Source: Melampsora larici-populina 98AG31 (taxonomy: Eukaryota > Basidiomycota > Pucciniomycetes > Pucciniales > Melampsoraceae). From it: DNA of 64,000 nucleotides. Location of the stretch: positions 1 through 64,000 of the forward strand of contig NW_006768794.1 of the NCBI RefSeq assembly GCF_000204055.1. The letters run 5' to 3'. Both the position numbers and the translations under genes were made by a program. Position 1 is the stretch's first letter. Each line of letters opens with the position of its first letter. The notes under the pieces were generated by a model. That model was not told the origin of the DNA. It did no database searches and saw nothing but the letters and a program-made list of their open reading frames with translations. Positions 36,487 to 49,130 of the stretch are shown here, piece by piece.

Positions 36487-39400
36487 CAACGCCGAGCCAG
36501 TTACGCTCCGGATAGCGCTAACGTAGTGATAACGTAGCTTTATGCGTTAAAGTATCCAATAGCGTAGCTGGCCTCGAAATAGTCACGCTTGCAAATACCC
36601 GTAGTGGAATTTTTTCAGAAAAGTTACGTTATCCATACGGGATAACGGGGCTTTTTTAAAAACCCTACGCAACAGGGCCAGCCCCGCTAATGTAGATAGG
36701 ATAGCGCATAGTGTTACGCAGGGGTCTGTACCAATTGAGCACGCCACACTGGACCACTCGACAATCCGAATCTAGCAGCCCTAGATCCACATCTAGACCT
36801 CGAACCAGCAACGACAACCCTTTTTGGGATATCGTCATGGCCCAAAAGGATACCTTCATACTGCATCACGCAAGGGGCCTTACTGATCTTGATTCGAAAT
36901 CAGAAGGTGAGTGACCTTTCGCTGATTTTCTTTCTTCTCCTTTTCGTTTCACTGACTCTCATTTCATTCTTCCCATCCTATCCCTTATACTTTTCACTTT
37001 CACTTTGATTTCTTAGCCTATCAAACCCATTTTCGTTCCCACAATTTTGAACTATTTTATAAAACTGATCACAGTTATACATCAGTCGCAACGATTCACC
37101 CATCTCAGCTTTTCTTCTTTTCAATCTTTATACAATTAATTCAATATCAATACTTTTACCTATCTGTCATGCCAATGCCAGAAGGCTCCAAGTCGCAAAA
37201 CAATCCAATGTCATCACAAATCCAAGCCACGCCTGGTTCCAGTCGCTCTCAACGCATACGTCAACCAACTTCGAACCCTGGGATGGTTTCCCCGTCACCT
37301 GATGGTCGCCGAAGGGTTTCAGTCAAACCCCCGTCGTCAACTACCCACAAGACGAAAAACTTGGGAAAGAAACAATCATACACGGCTACAAAGAAGAAAA
37401 TCACGACTGGAAAGAAGCAAGCGATGGTCATTGATTCTTCTCAAGATGAACAAGATGATGGTGATGTTCCTGATGTCGAAGTTGTTCGACAGAGAAAGAG
37501 AAAACCAAAGCAAAAAGACCTACCAGTAAGTAAACTTCATCATTCATACAATGTGCTCAAGCTGATGAGTCAGTTCTAAATCTTGATTGTTTTGTTAAAA
37601 GGACTATTCATCCAAACACGTTACTGAAGAAACGATCAGAGCCGACTCAGACGAAGAAAACAACACAGTTTGGAAACGTCAACGTATCACTATTGAAGAC
37701 AGTGACAAGAACGATGCCCTCTTGGCATACTTTGGAGAACCTCAGTATCGTCCAAAAGATGTAAGTGCCATTTCGCCACTGCTGTTGGTTGTCATCTTTT
37801 TCTCCTCATCATCAACTGCTTTCCCTCCTTCAGGACAAATCCAAGCGACCACTAGGCTACCCGTGTTTGTGGTGCAGCCGAGACACATCTAACCCGGTTT
37901 GGATCAGCTACACCAACCCCACAGGTAATCTCAAAGCTCACCGCGATGGTTTGACTCAGGAAGGACGATCAGCAGCAGGCTGCCCTGGCCGACGTAGAGC
38001 TCGGGAAGCTGGGATATCGGTTCCACCCTCAGTTGCCGAAGTTCGCGCCCGTGAGGAAGCTGAACGTAAGAAGAACAATGGGCCACTCGACTCCTACGTA
38101 ACAAGCACAAAGGTTTCGAAATTTGAGAATCTCACTTTCAACCAAGGCATGGCAGTCTGGCTGGTCCGTCAGTCTTTACCATGGACACAACTTGCGGATC
38201 CGTGGCTCCGTGCATGTGTTCAATACCTCAGACCTGAAGCTAAGCTTTATGGCCGGCATTGGGCTGCACTTGAAGCCAAGCGTCTAAACCTCTCCATGAA
38301 GGAGCAAGTAATCAACGAGCTCAAGGTTTGATATACACTTCTTCCCACTTGCTTTGTTCCCCATTCCTTCCTTTCCTTGAAAGTACTGACAATCTGGTTG
38401 TCAAATTCACAGGGCCTCGACTCTAAGTTTTGTATGCAGCACAACGTGTGGACTTCAAAAGGAAACCGGCACGGTTTTATCGGCGCATCGGTCAATTATA
38501 TTGATCCCTCGTGGAAGTATGTTTCTCGGCATCTCACGCTGAAGGTAGTGGCATGGGAGCACAGAGGTGTTTGGTTGGCTGAACCGTTGGCGAATGTACT
38601 CATCAAGAACAATCTTGCTGAAAAGATAAGTTTAGTCTACTGATCTATTTCCATTAATACATAGACTGATGTTGTTTATAGTTGCGGACCTCACTTGCTT
38701 AGCCAAACAACCGACTCGGGTTCAAACAATAAAACCATGGCCAATGAAATGCATCGGCAATTCACCAATGAAATGCATCGGCAATTCATTGGCCATTATG
38801 GTACTGACTCGTCCTACCAATGGAATCCCAAAATGATGCACGCGTTTTGTTTCTGCCACAAGCTTGCGCTTGTGGTAGGTGCCGGATTGGCAGCCCTAGG
38901 TCTGAAGACACCTCCACCTCGCCGTGTCAAGACGGCCGTTCGTGGACGGTTTCCAGCCGTTTGTACAACTTTACTTGAAGAGGATGAGCCGCCGGAAGAC
39001 CCCCGTTCTGGTGATGGCCCGGTTCTCGAGGTACCTGATCTTCCTACTTCACCCACGGAGGACGATCGAGCTTCCGATGTCGAACACGACCTTCAAGAAT
39101 TAGATGAAGATGATTTGGACGCCAACATTATGGAACGTTTGGAGGCTTCCATGGCAGAGAAAGAGGTAGACGATGAGGAGGATTGGGATGCAGTGGATGC
39201 TGAGGATGCTGAAAATCCTTTGTTGATGCTTAATGACACGGTGGCTCCAACTCACAGGAGGGAGGCAAACAAGTTAGATTACATTTTGGAAAAGGTATGT
39301 CTCATTCCTTCCTCACTGTTTTACACCAATCATGATCGACACCATCCACTTACACCAATCATGATCGACACCATCCACAGCTCGACTTTGTCATTAGGAG

Positions 39401-40987
39401 GATCACTCGATCCTCATCTTGGCGTAATGAATTTAAAAGGATCATGAAAGCTCGTGGGCTATCTCTGGGATCGTTGGTTGCAGGGTACGGAATTCAATGG
39501 AACATCAAGTACATCAGCAGGCATAAAGCATGGCTGGCACGTGAGGTAAGCTTTCAATCTATTTGTTCATTTAAACAAACTCAAACTGACATATTATTAC
39601 AATAGGTGATCGACCAACTTTTGAAGGAAGACCTTGCACGTGTCCATTCAAAGACTTGCCGACCTCGCAAAAACGGGAAACCTTATGGTTACTTCCACGA
39701 GATTTCAATAAGTCCTTCAGAATGGGCCTCAATTCAAGAACTGAACTCGGAACTTGAGGTATATTACAATTTGTCTTTTTCTTTCGATTTTTCATTGAAT
39801 TGACTTTTGAATCCTTTCTTTCTATTCTTCTATTACATACAGCCGTTTTTGTCCGTCACCAAACAAATGGAAGGTAACATGCCCACTGGGGCTTTAGTTA
39901 TTCCTAAATATGTTGAAATACAAAGTCGGTTGCAGGAACGAGAGATTGACTTACCAATCAGGGACGCACATTACCCTATGATTGCCGCAATGCTTGCCAA
40001 GTTGCAAGTCTATCTAGACGAGGCCCTTGCATGCGAAACGTTGGTAACGGCAACAATTCTACACCCTGCTTTCCGACTCAAATTCTTTGAGAAATTCTTT
40101 GAGAAAACATCAACTACATACATCAATGCCGAATCAACCTTCAACCGGATCTTTCATGAATATCAGCTGCAAACAACAAAAAAGAAGACCTCAAAAGCTC
40201 CTGTGTCAGAACTTTCAGCAGACTGATCACGCCCTTCAACTTCAGCTATATATGACTTGTATAGTGATGATGATGATGGTGTTGAGGACTTTGGCGACGA
40301 TTCACAAATGAAAGAGTACTTTCGTGCTTCCGTTCGGATGAGAGAACCTGAGTATGACCTGGCCAATCCTAACGAAGCTCTTCGCTGGTGGGCGGTAGGT
40401 TTGCTGTCACTTTAATCAACTCCATTCAATCTGTACTAACTCGTTTCTTTACTCCCTTTGTAGACAAATTACGCTCGGTTCCCCATTATTGCTATAATGT
40501 CTCGTGATTATCTGGCTTGTTTGGGGTCTTCGGCTGGACCTGAGCGCACATTCTCAGCAGCAGCTGATGTGTGTTCAGCCTCTCGAGGAGGTTTAAGTCC
40601 TATAAACATCGAGAGATCGGTTTCAACTCACATGTGGCTTGTTGAGGGTGTACCTTTGGGCAAAGAGTTTGGCAAGGTTATTGAGTGCATCAGGGTGAAT
40701 GATTTCATGTAGTTTCCTATTTGTTATTTTTCTTTTGTGCTTTTTTCTGTTTTTTCAACAGTGGCAATTTTAAAACACTGTTAACGAGTTAATGTAGAGT
40801 TAACGTAGCTTTGTCAGTTACGTTAGCATATTGAGATAGCGGTCAACACTTGTAAAATCTACGCTAAGCGCTACATCGTAGCTCTAGACGGTACGTTAGC
40901 CATTTGTGAAATATCCCGATAACGGGTACAGCTACCCTACGCGTTATCTGCTATTTAGCGTAGAGTAGCGTAGCTGTCTCGGCGTTG
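36487..40987. mobile_element. hAT-type DNA transposon (4.5 kb)
   Basis: Short TIR CAACGCCGAG(C/A)CAG(T/C)TACGCT at both ends, flanked by AAAGAGC (36480-36486 and 40988-40994; seven of the usual eight bases). Both subterminal regions hold many AACGTAGC, GCGTAGC and GTTACGTTA words in both orientations, typical hAT transposase-binding repeats. The transposase gene lies at 37169-40712. Confidence 0.8.
37169..40712 (+). pseudogene. hAT transposase with BED zinc finger, interrupted
   Basis: Exons traced: 37169-37525, 37602-37760, 37834-38325, 38413 to about 38632, about 38692-39294, 39380-39545, 39605-39758, 39841 onward, to the stop at 40710-40712. Domains in order: basic, disordered N-terminus; BED finger (PCLWC....NLKAHRDG); RNase-H-fold core with TTDSGSNNKT and a Cys/His motif (CFCHKLALV); the PFLSVTKQMEG segment; and the dimerisation domain (ALRWWA....FPIIAIMSRDYLAC, AGPERTFSAA). 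An in-frame TGA at 40224-40226 precedes the dimerisation exon, and the join near 38632/38692 appears to be off by one base. This copy is therefore probably inactive. Short tandem duplications add eight residues (NEMHRQFT/I) and four residues (FFEK). Confidence 0.75.
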
Positions 40988-40994
40988 AAAGAGC

Positions 40995-42375
40995 TACACC
41001 TTATCTCCTATTGAGTTCTACTGACCTTTTTTCTCACCCACTGGCACCTAATAACCCATTATCTTTTCATCAAGACATCCAATTTTGTTTTCCAGGCTCC
41101 TTATCATGGAAAGGATCATCAGATCTATGCATAAGATAACACTTGTCATCATCATAGGATGTTAGAAGGCTTTACCTGATTTGATTTTGAGCTCCAATAA
41201 AATAACTATCATTTATATATCCGTTGTCTATTTTATAAATTATTTCTTGCGCTATGAGATAGATGGTCCCCAAAGTTACAAAAGCAAAGACAATAGACCA
41301 CGAAACACAGGTTCTTTGCATAGCTCTCACCCTTGCCGTCTTAAATCACACCATGTTCACAAACCGATCATCATGCAATCAATCTCTTCCATCGTACAAG
41401 ATTTTCCATTTTCTCTCTACTGTTTAAAAGTCTTTTTCTTGTACAACGACTTCATCAAGTCCACTCTAACCTTAACTGAAGTAAGGACTCTGGTCAAATG
41501 ACTTCTGACAATGTGGAGAAGAAAAGGAGAATTCATTTATTTCAAGTTAAAGACCACTTGGCTTGGTAAAGCAGTGTTTGATAAGTTGAGATCTAGGGCT
41601 CGCGCAGTGCAAACTTTCAAATATGAAACTGTTGAGCGTTCCACTGCGATTCCTTTCAAGGGCCTCTGGTGAATCTCTCAGATACTCTTATGCTCTAAAC
41701 CCAAATTTAGACTTGGTCATTTGTTCAAGATCGTGTGGAAATGATGATGATTAGATAGGATTCAAGGATAGGACATCCAACTTGTCTCAGCATAATTAAA
41801 AGGAGCGTGATGAGCCTGATTGGAGACTGATCACGGTTGAGCATGATTCATAAAAGTTGTCAGACTTCCTGTCTTTGCTCAAATCTCAATTTGCATGACG
41901 ATGTGGGATGGATGATGAAGGAGGAGAGGGATGAAGTCTTTGCCAGCCAATTAGCTTCGATAGGTCTGAACTCTGGAGCAATAGGAAGCAGCTCTTTATG
42001 ATTTGTATCTCGGTGTTGTGGTGTTGTTGATTGATTTTTCTAGTTACCGCCGTTCGCAAGACTAAACTGAGCTATAAAACTGTTTATTACACGTAACACT
42101 TATAGATTTGTATTTCCTCATTAAGCTCAGTGACCTTTTTGATTTTGTTTTCCCCGATTTTAAAATTTAAAACACTTTTAATTCAAATTTCAGTCTCATC
42201 CTCATCCCATCCCCTCCCATCCCCCTGGCTTGACTCTCTTTACCATCTCATCGTTCTGTTCTCAACTATCATTCATTCTCTCATAAAAATCACCTCAACT
42301 ACCTCACTAATCACCATCCTAGGGCGCCTTTATTCGAAGCGCCCCTTCATCACCTCAAACTAAAGCCATCACACC
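40995..42375. promoter_or_regulatory. Intergenic; 3' half is the sirtuin upstream region
   Basis: No supported ORF. From about 42180 to the ATG at 42376 the plus strand is C/T-rich (CATCCTCATCCCATCCCCTC), as in fungal promoters and leaders. The rest is plain AT-rich DNA between the hAT element and the gene. Confidence 0.4.
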
Positions 42376-44536
42376 ATGAATTCCAATAACACTCATCTAC
42401 TCCTCCTTCCCGGTACTCGAAAGCATGGCTTAGGTCCTTTACCCTCTTTCGTTGCACCTCCTTCGGAGGAATCATCTGTTGCAGATCTCGAATTGAAGCG
42501 TGCTATCAAAGCTGTCTTGTCTGCTAAGAAAATTGCTGTCGTAGTTGGTATGCTCTAAACTATCCAGCCTTCCTTTTATCATTACTATTACTATCAGATA
42601 TGACTATCTGATAATATGATTCCTAAATTAACGAGAACACTTCTAACCCCTTTTCATTCTTCGCTTTCACCTTCCAATCATAGGGGCTGGAATCTCTACG
42701 GCTGCCAACATCCCTGACTTTCGGTCATCCACCGGTCTATTCGCTTCTCTCAAATCCCGCTTCCCGAACGCAAAGCTCAGCAGCGGTCGCGATCTCTTCG
42801 ATATCAATGCCTGGAAAGTAAGTGACTCTTTAATCAAACGAACTTCTTCAACATTTCAATCGGTTAACTATGCATCCTTTTCCTTTCCATTTCAGGATCC
42901 TGAGACGTGCAGTCTGCACTTGGGAATGCTGGCTGAACTTCATGGAGTTTGTGAAAAAGCTCAACCAACCAAGTTTCACGAGTTTCTCAAGAATTTAGAT
43001 GAAGAGGGTAAATTGAGTCGAGTTTATACGTTAGTATCTCTTCTTCTTGTGTCTATGTTCGTTCCCGAGCTCTATTTCAAACGATTGACATCTGCTCTAT
43101 CCTTTTCCAGTCAAAACATCGATGGCTTGGAAGAAAAGGCTGGCTTGAGCTATGGCATTCCGGATTCTGCTCCTCCTTTACGTGCTCGTGATGGTCCTCC
43201 CGGCTCCCCGAAGAAACGTGACTTGAAACGTAAACGAGGCCAAGTCTTCCCATCCAACCTACCACCCACCCCACCCATCACTCCACCCGCATCAGTCTGT
43301 GAAGACCATGGACGCGACTCGGATGACAAAGGCAGCCAGTCAAACAGTCTTCGTGCTCCATCGGTATCTGCCTCCTCTCAGAGTGATGTAGGCACCTCAG
43401 AGATCTCTGCCTCACAAACATCGACCACTTCCACTATACGCACATTGGAGTCATCTTCCGTCAAAGCTGCTGTAGGAAGAGTGAGGACTCGATCTGCTTG
43501 TGCCGCTGAAGCGGCGGCGGCTGCCACTGTTACCGCGACTGCTCAACCACGTCCTATCCGAGCTAAGCCTCAAGATCCATTCCCACGAGTGATTCCCCTC
43601 CACGGTACCCTCAAACATCTTACCTGTTCGGTCTGCAAGAGCACTGAACTTATGTCCGACTACATTCCGGCTCTCAGCGCAGGGGAGCTAATTTATTGCT
43701 CTCAATGTGAAACGTTCGATGCTGCTCGTACCATATCTGGCTTTCGACCTCGAGGTGTGGGCGTCTTAAAATCTGGCGTAGTCCTCTACGGCGAAGAACA
43801 TAAAGAAGGAGAGATGGTAGGGGCTGTGACAAGTCGAGACTTGATGAGGGGAAGAAGACCCGATCTTTTAATCGTTGCTGGAACCTCATTGAAAGTTCCT
43901 GGTACCAAGCGACTCGTCAAAGAATTGAGTAAGGTGATTAGACCACCATCGAAACAAGCAACGGATTCAGAAGATGAAGATGAAGAGAAGTCAACGCTAG
44001 CATCGAAAAAAGATAAACCAATTCACACAATCTTTCTCAATAATGAATTTCCTTCTCCATGCGGGTTATGGAAGGATACTTTCGATGTATGGGTCAAAGG
44101 CGATCTGGTCAAATTCATCGAGATGGTGAATGAAGAACGTGAGAATCAAGAAAGAATCAAAGTGAAGAAAGCAGAAGAGAAGCTTGAAAGAGAGAAACGA
44201 AAGGAGGAGAAAGAGAAGATCAAAGCTGCTCAACAACAACAAGGAGCTGAACCCGCATCTCAACAAGAAGCAACTAAACTACCATCTACCCCTAGACGTA
44301 AAAAGGCTGCGGCCCCTCAGGTCAAGGCTAATGTCAATCCTTCTGCGACCAATGCCAAACCCAAAGGTGGCAAGAACATCAATACTTTCTTTACCGTATC
44401 TAAAGCTGGCTCTAAATCTAACACTACTAGTAACCCAACCAATTCAATTAAGGCCAACAACAAACCTAAGGCGGGCTCAAGGAAGAAAGCGGAAAAGCCT
44501 TTGGTCATCATCCCTGCAATTCAGGTTTCTACTTAG
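42376..44536 (+). CDS. NAD-dependent deacetylase, sirtuin of the Hst3/Hst4 type
   Basis: Four exons join in phase: 42376-42547, 42684-42817, 42896-43029, 43111-44536; 621 aa. NAD-binding GAGISTAANIPDFR (58-71), TQNIDGLEEKAG (147-158), catalytic His311 in PLHGT, zinc Cys pairs CSVC (319/322) and CSQC (343/346), GVVLYGE, and VAGTSLKVPG. The sequence fits class I fungal Hst3/Hst4 enzymes, which remove acetyl groups from histone H3 Lys56 and act in genome stability and silencing; nuclear location expected. A disordered insert of about 140 residues separates QNIDG from PLHGT. The C-terminal 170 residues are a Lys/Glu/Gln coiled coil and basic tail. All catalytic residues are intact. Hst3 versus Hst4 cannot be decided. 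Confidence 0.88.
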
Positions 44537-45379
44537 GAATCATCTTCATTCTCCAATCTCCTTTTTTTGCATTTCATCATCAATTCATTATTTGATCTTG
44601 TTGTGTTGTGTCATTTTTCTCACTTTAAAAAAATTGTATGACCGTTCTTTTTTGGTGTTGATTTTCAGAGACCCTTCCTTTTGTTTTATTGTGTATGGTT
44701 TTCAAAACTTAATCTAATTATTATAAAACATCACTTATCTTATATATGTGATGAACTCTGAAAAAGATTATTTTGGGTAGATGAACTTGTAATTCAATTT
44801 CAATTTCAATTCCATTCTTTTTTCTTTTTCTTTTGTTTATTGTCCTTTTTTTTGTATTTTCATGGTGCTTATTAACAGGAAGATTTTTTTTTCATATTTC
44901 TTTTTTCTGAAGAGCTCTTGACTCTCACAATGTCAAGGTCTTGAGGGATCTTTTTCGCTTTGAAGGATTGGTAAAATGAGACCAACATATCCTTATGAAA
45001 TAGCATAAGAAGGCATGTTCACTGGTATTCACATCTTTGTGTTTGATCTTAGGCTTTTCAAATGAACCTCAAGATTGAAATGATCACCAATCTTTTTATC
45101 TTGTTTCAAACCTTGGAAAGACTGGAATTTGGCATTCAAAGTGGAAATTCCAGTGTAAGGTAAGAATTGAAAAAGAGTTCTGTTCAAAGCCAGTTTATTA
45201 TCTAATTTCAGTATTAGCCAGCAGGGGGACTTACTCTGGATTTTTGTGTTGGCAAGCACAGTCTCCTTTTGGTGGTAGCAATTTGTACCATTGGAGCTTT
45301 TTTTGCATGATTATGAACTCTTTTGAAATTCAAATATGTTCAGCAGGAATCAAGTGACGCGGTCTCACGCTATCTTGTC
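44537..45379. other. Sirtuin 3' region, no gene seen
   Basis: T-rich runs (44815-44910) after the sirtuin stop; then AT-rich DNA with only short unsupported frames. Confidence 0.35.
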
Positions 45380-45660
45380 TATGTTTGCCCTTGTCTACCC
45401 TCCAATTTGACGCTGCAAAGCATGTTTGGGGTGCTCGTAATGTACCTTAGGTTTGGATGCTTCAAACATGATCACCTCAAATGTCCATTGATGAGACAAT
45501 GGAATTCAAAGCCCTTCTAGGGAACTCCTCACGGTCCTCACGGTCTTCTCAAGGTTTGATTGTGGATCTCCGAGTGTCGCAATGTGAGAGCCCACATAAA
45601 AGATGATTGGAAGAGGGAAGTGAATACAGACCACAAAAGCTATTGTGGTCAAAGAAACTT
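45380..45660. repeat. Dispersed repeat, copy A
   Basis: Shares about 270 bp of clear similarity with 58016-58311. Examples are GTTTGCCCTTG.CTACCCTCC, TGACGCTGCAAAG, CACCTCAAATGTCCATTGA, GGTTTGATTGTGGATCTCCG and GATGATTGGAAGAGGGAAGT. It has no obvious TIRs and may be part of an unknown element or LTR. Copy A has a small local duplication of CCTCACGGT. Confidence 0.7.
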
Positions 45661-46346
45661 GCGATAAGACTTTTCTTCGAAGGTCGATCTCGACCCGGCT
45701 GTCATCTACATCGATCCTCCTTGGTTGGTCGAGCAAAGGTCTAGAAAACCACGTGACCAGTCAAAAAACCCGTCAGTTGCTAAGAAAATTCATCCACCTT
45801 GAATGGTATCAATGCAGGCTAGGAAGGCTTCAGGTCGGACACCGAAGCTCGGTATGGGTCGGGTGAGCAAGCAATGGGATACCGTAGAATTTGTGACGTC
45901 TTGTTGTCGCTTTTCCATCTTGACGATTCCAGGTTGGTTTGCATGCTATGAGCAATTGCTCGGCGGAAGCTGTGATTGATGATCAGTCGAGTTACATCAC
46001 TTCGACTGACGAGGTTGGCGAACCTCGACTGGCGAGGTTGGCAGGAGAACATTATGAATGTTGCCGAGGTTTGCCACATCTATGTTCGGGACCAATCGTT
46101 GAATATCTGAAATATATCCATGAACACCTGCGTAGCCATGTAGCCGATGCACGCTCAGCACTGCTGCTAAAGATAGGTAATGTGAGCTCAAGGCCAGCTT
46201 TTTCTTGTCGCCTATAAAAGAGAACTCGGATTGTATACTCGGATCTTTCTATCTGCGCATACTTCCTAGGATCACACTAATAGAGCTAGACCTCTATAAC
46301 AACTATACATCTAAGGGATTGCCGGGCATCCTTCCTCTCGCTTAAT
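45661..46346 (+). promoter_or_regulatory. Upstream region of the secreted-protein gene with TATA box
   Basis: TATAAAAG at 46213-46220 lies 127 bp before the ATG at 46347, in good position for a core promoter. Nearby is a short direct duplication (CGACTGACGAGGTTGGCGAAC / CTGGCGAGGTTGGCA, about 46005-46042). No gene seen in the stretch. Confidence 0.5.
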
Positions 46347-47194
46347 ATGACTACTACATCTAGATATTTAAAGCACAAGGCAGATCGCTCAACTCTCTCT
46401 TTTAGACGAAAAGGTCTTATCATATTGTTGGCTTTGATCTTCTTCTTCGGGACTTGTTCAGCAAAAAGAGGGAGTCACAGGGGAGGAAATAATAGGCCAG
46501 GAAATACCAATACAGGGTCTAAAAAGACAGCAAAGAATGATAAGCCTACTTCTGGGGATAAAAACGTCTCGAGCCAAGTCGCAGCTTTGACAGCAGAAGT
46601 GAAAGCTATGGACGGCTTCGTCGCCAAACTCACTTCAGGCAAAGATGCAAAATCTTTGAAAGCCGCAGCAGAGGGTGGCATCCGCTCGGAGCACAAACAG
46701 AATTCTCTCCGAGCTAGTCTAGCCAAGGTGGGAAATGTCCCTGGCGATTTGAAGACCATCAACGGGCTCATTGATCAAATCATGTAAGTCTTCATCCAAG
46801 ATGTATTTACCTGTTGTGAACGATCTCTCTAGAGTGATCAGTACTTTTCAAGTTTGCCCATAGGCAGTTCAAAGCTACAACTGACGGGAACGTCCTGAAT
46901 TCTTTCTGGTAGAAAATTATCGCAAGCCTTTATTAATGGTAATAGTCAAACACCTGCAGGTGCATCAAGGCTGGCTAAAGATATCACAGAAATCCGCGGC
47001 AGAGCCAAACCAAGTAAGGATCTTCTCTTCATCCACATCTCCTTGTCATCAACACGAGTAAGTGATTTAAGTTGACGCCAATCCTGTGATATCATTGAAA
47101 TGATAAAGTTAATAAAAAGATCATAGACGCAGCTACCAAAAACGCGGGTAGTGGAACAAACCAGTCGGGCAATAAACCAAAACCGCACCACTGA
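46347..47194 (+). CDS. Small secreted basic protein (effector candidate)
   Basis: Exons 46347-46783, 46913-47013 and 47133-47194 join in phase, giving 199 aa (201 if the last acceptor is at 47126). After a 23-residue basic lead comes a hydrophobic signal segment (GLIILLALIFFFGTCSA) with a likely cleavage after CSA. The mature protein starts in a Gly/Asn/Lys-rich disordered part (HRGGNNRPGNTNTG). It continues into an Ala/Lys helical region (SLKAAAEGG) and ends in Gly/Asn/Pro/His. No domain or Cys pattern recognised. Secretion is supported by the signal segment; a host-interaction role is only inference from the rust-like context. The long n-region means a signal anchor is an alternative. Confidence 0.5.
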
Positions 47195-48491
47195 AACACA
47201 AAGCTTCTGACATTTTGCTTACAAGTAAATGGCTCAACCATCAATCCTTCTTAATATCATTCCCCTTGACTTTTCTTCATTCTTATTGAGATAATTAACT
47301 CTTCCACCTTTTCATTATTTGTTTTGTCATAGTTAATATCTTTATGATGTCAACTTCATTTCTATCTTTCATTATCTGACATCATTATTTAGTCATCCTT
47401 CTCAATCTACTCATATGTACCTTGGTTCTACGAGCTCACTTTTTCTATATAAGAATGAATGTGTCTCTTACTTTATGTTGTCTTTCCTCATCCATTCTTA
47501 TCAGTGTTTCTCGTACCTCTAGGTACTCTGCTTTTTCCCCAACACTCGCGTTCTCCTAGCTTTCACTGAGAACTATCGTGTTCTTCCAAAGCTCGTACTC
47601 TTATAATTCTTGTGAACTTTATCTAATAGATTTAGAGACTCTTTCTACAATAACCTTCAAACTGAATATGTATTTGTAATACTAACCGAAGTAATTTTCT
47701 AGAATACATTTGATATGTAGCAACATTAAATGCTTATAGCCACAAATCTCAATGTTTTGAGAAGCTGAATATGTATTCAAAAGATTTCTGTGCCAGGGCT
47801 CAGGTGTACCATAGAGAAGTGCATGGTTTTCTAGGCATGCTTTTTAGAGAGAAAAACTACTTTAATAATTCAATAGAGAAGAGGAAAACACAATATGATA
47901 CAAGTAAGTATCTATATACCAAACACAAGAATAAAACATCAAAGAGCATCCACAGTGGTGGGCTACAAGTTGGGACTATTTCAAAATTTGGCAATAGGGA
48001 TATGATTCCTTGCTGTGGTGGCAGTCCCTATTGATCTTTGTAGCCAACTTCAAATTTTGAACTTTGGACTGCAAGTTTTGGCAACATATAGCTGGGCTCC
48101 AAATCATCACATTTGCTCAACCCCATCCCTCACATATGTAAACCCACAGATACTAATCTCAAAATGTGCGTAAGCACATATCCTGCACATATTTGGAGTC
48201 TGGACCATTGCATCCAGATATTGAGGAAGTTCTTGAGATGTTTAAATTGTTGGTTCTAAAATTGGATTAGATCTGTTGATGTCTTGTCAATTTCATGATA
48301 CAGTGGAATTCCTACCATCAGTATGCTGTAAGTGGATTCATCTGCTTTGAATGAATCTTTCAGAGAAAACAATCAGACAATTTTAATTGATTGGGATCCA
48401 AGAGAGGGATTTTTCAGTAAGTAAAATCAGTTGGCATTTTGGTGAGCAGGTCTGAGCTGTACAAGTTGTGATATAGCTGAAGGTTGCTGAA
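47195..48491. other. Gene-free stretch before the second hAT element
   Basis: Starts with CT-rich 3' sequence of the secreted-protein gene. Around 47955-48060 there is a GC-richer island (CACAGTGGTGGGCTACAAG... repeated partly as TGCTGTGGTGG and TTTGTAGCC in inverse) that may be a degraded MITE. Otherwise nothing recognised. Confidence 0.3.
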
Positions 48492-49130
48492 GTTTCAACC
48501 AATGCCTGAAGCGTCCCGCCGCAAAAAGCGGAAGGGGAGCGCAAGCGGGGTGGTATGCCCCGCCCGCGCTACCGGGTCTCTGATGTAGTGGGTATCCGCG
48601 CCCCGCCCGCGCTTCCCTTTGAAAGGGGAGCGCAAATGTTGGGGCGGTAGGACATACCACCACGCTGCAGGATGTCAGATCTTGCATGTAGCGGGTCAGT
48701 ACCAACTACGTCAAAGGAACTGACATCCGAGATTTCCTTTCAGATATCGTCGGATATCTAATATCAGACCACAAAGGAAGGCCTTTTGAAGCCCTTCCCT
48801 CCACCACCACCTGCGTATAACACCATTTGACGCACTCAATCTCTCCTTCACTTCAATTCAAGCCCTTCTATGGTGTGTTCGATCCCTTCCATCGCTTCCA
48901 ATAGCCTCTTTCTTGTGCTCTTACTGACGCTATGATTCTCTCACCTCATTTTCATATCAATCTTGGCTCAATTGAATCTTCCAACGTCAGAATCTATACT
49001 CATCGCGTAGGGTTTGGTCTTCTCATATCTGGGGTCATGGAAATATTGTAACTTAAATTAATTACTATTCTTGTTATTTCATTTCTAGTTTGATCATCAC
49101 TTCTGTTCAGCAATCAAATCAAAGACCATT

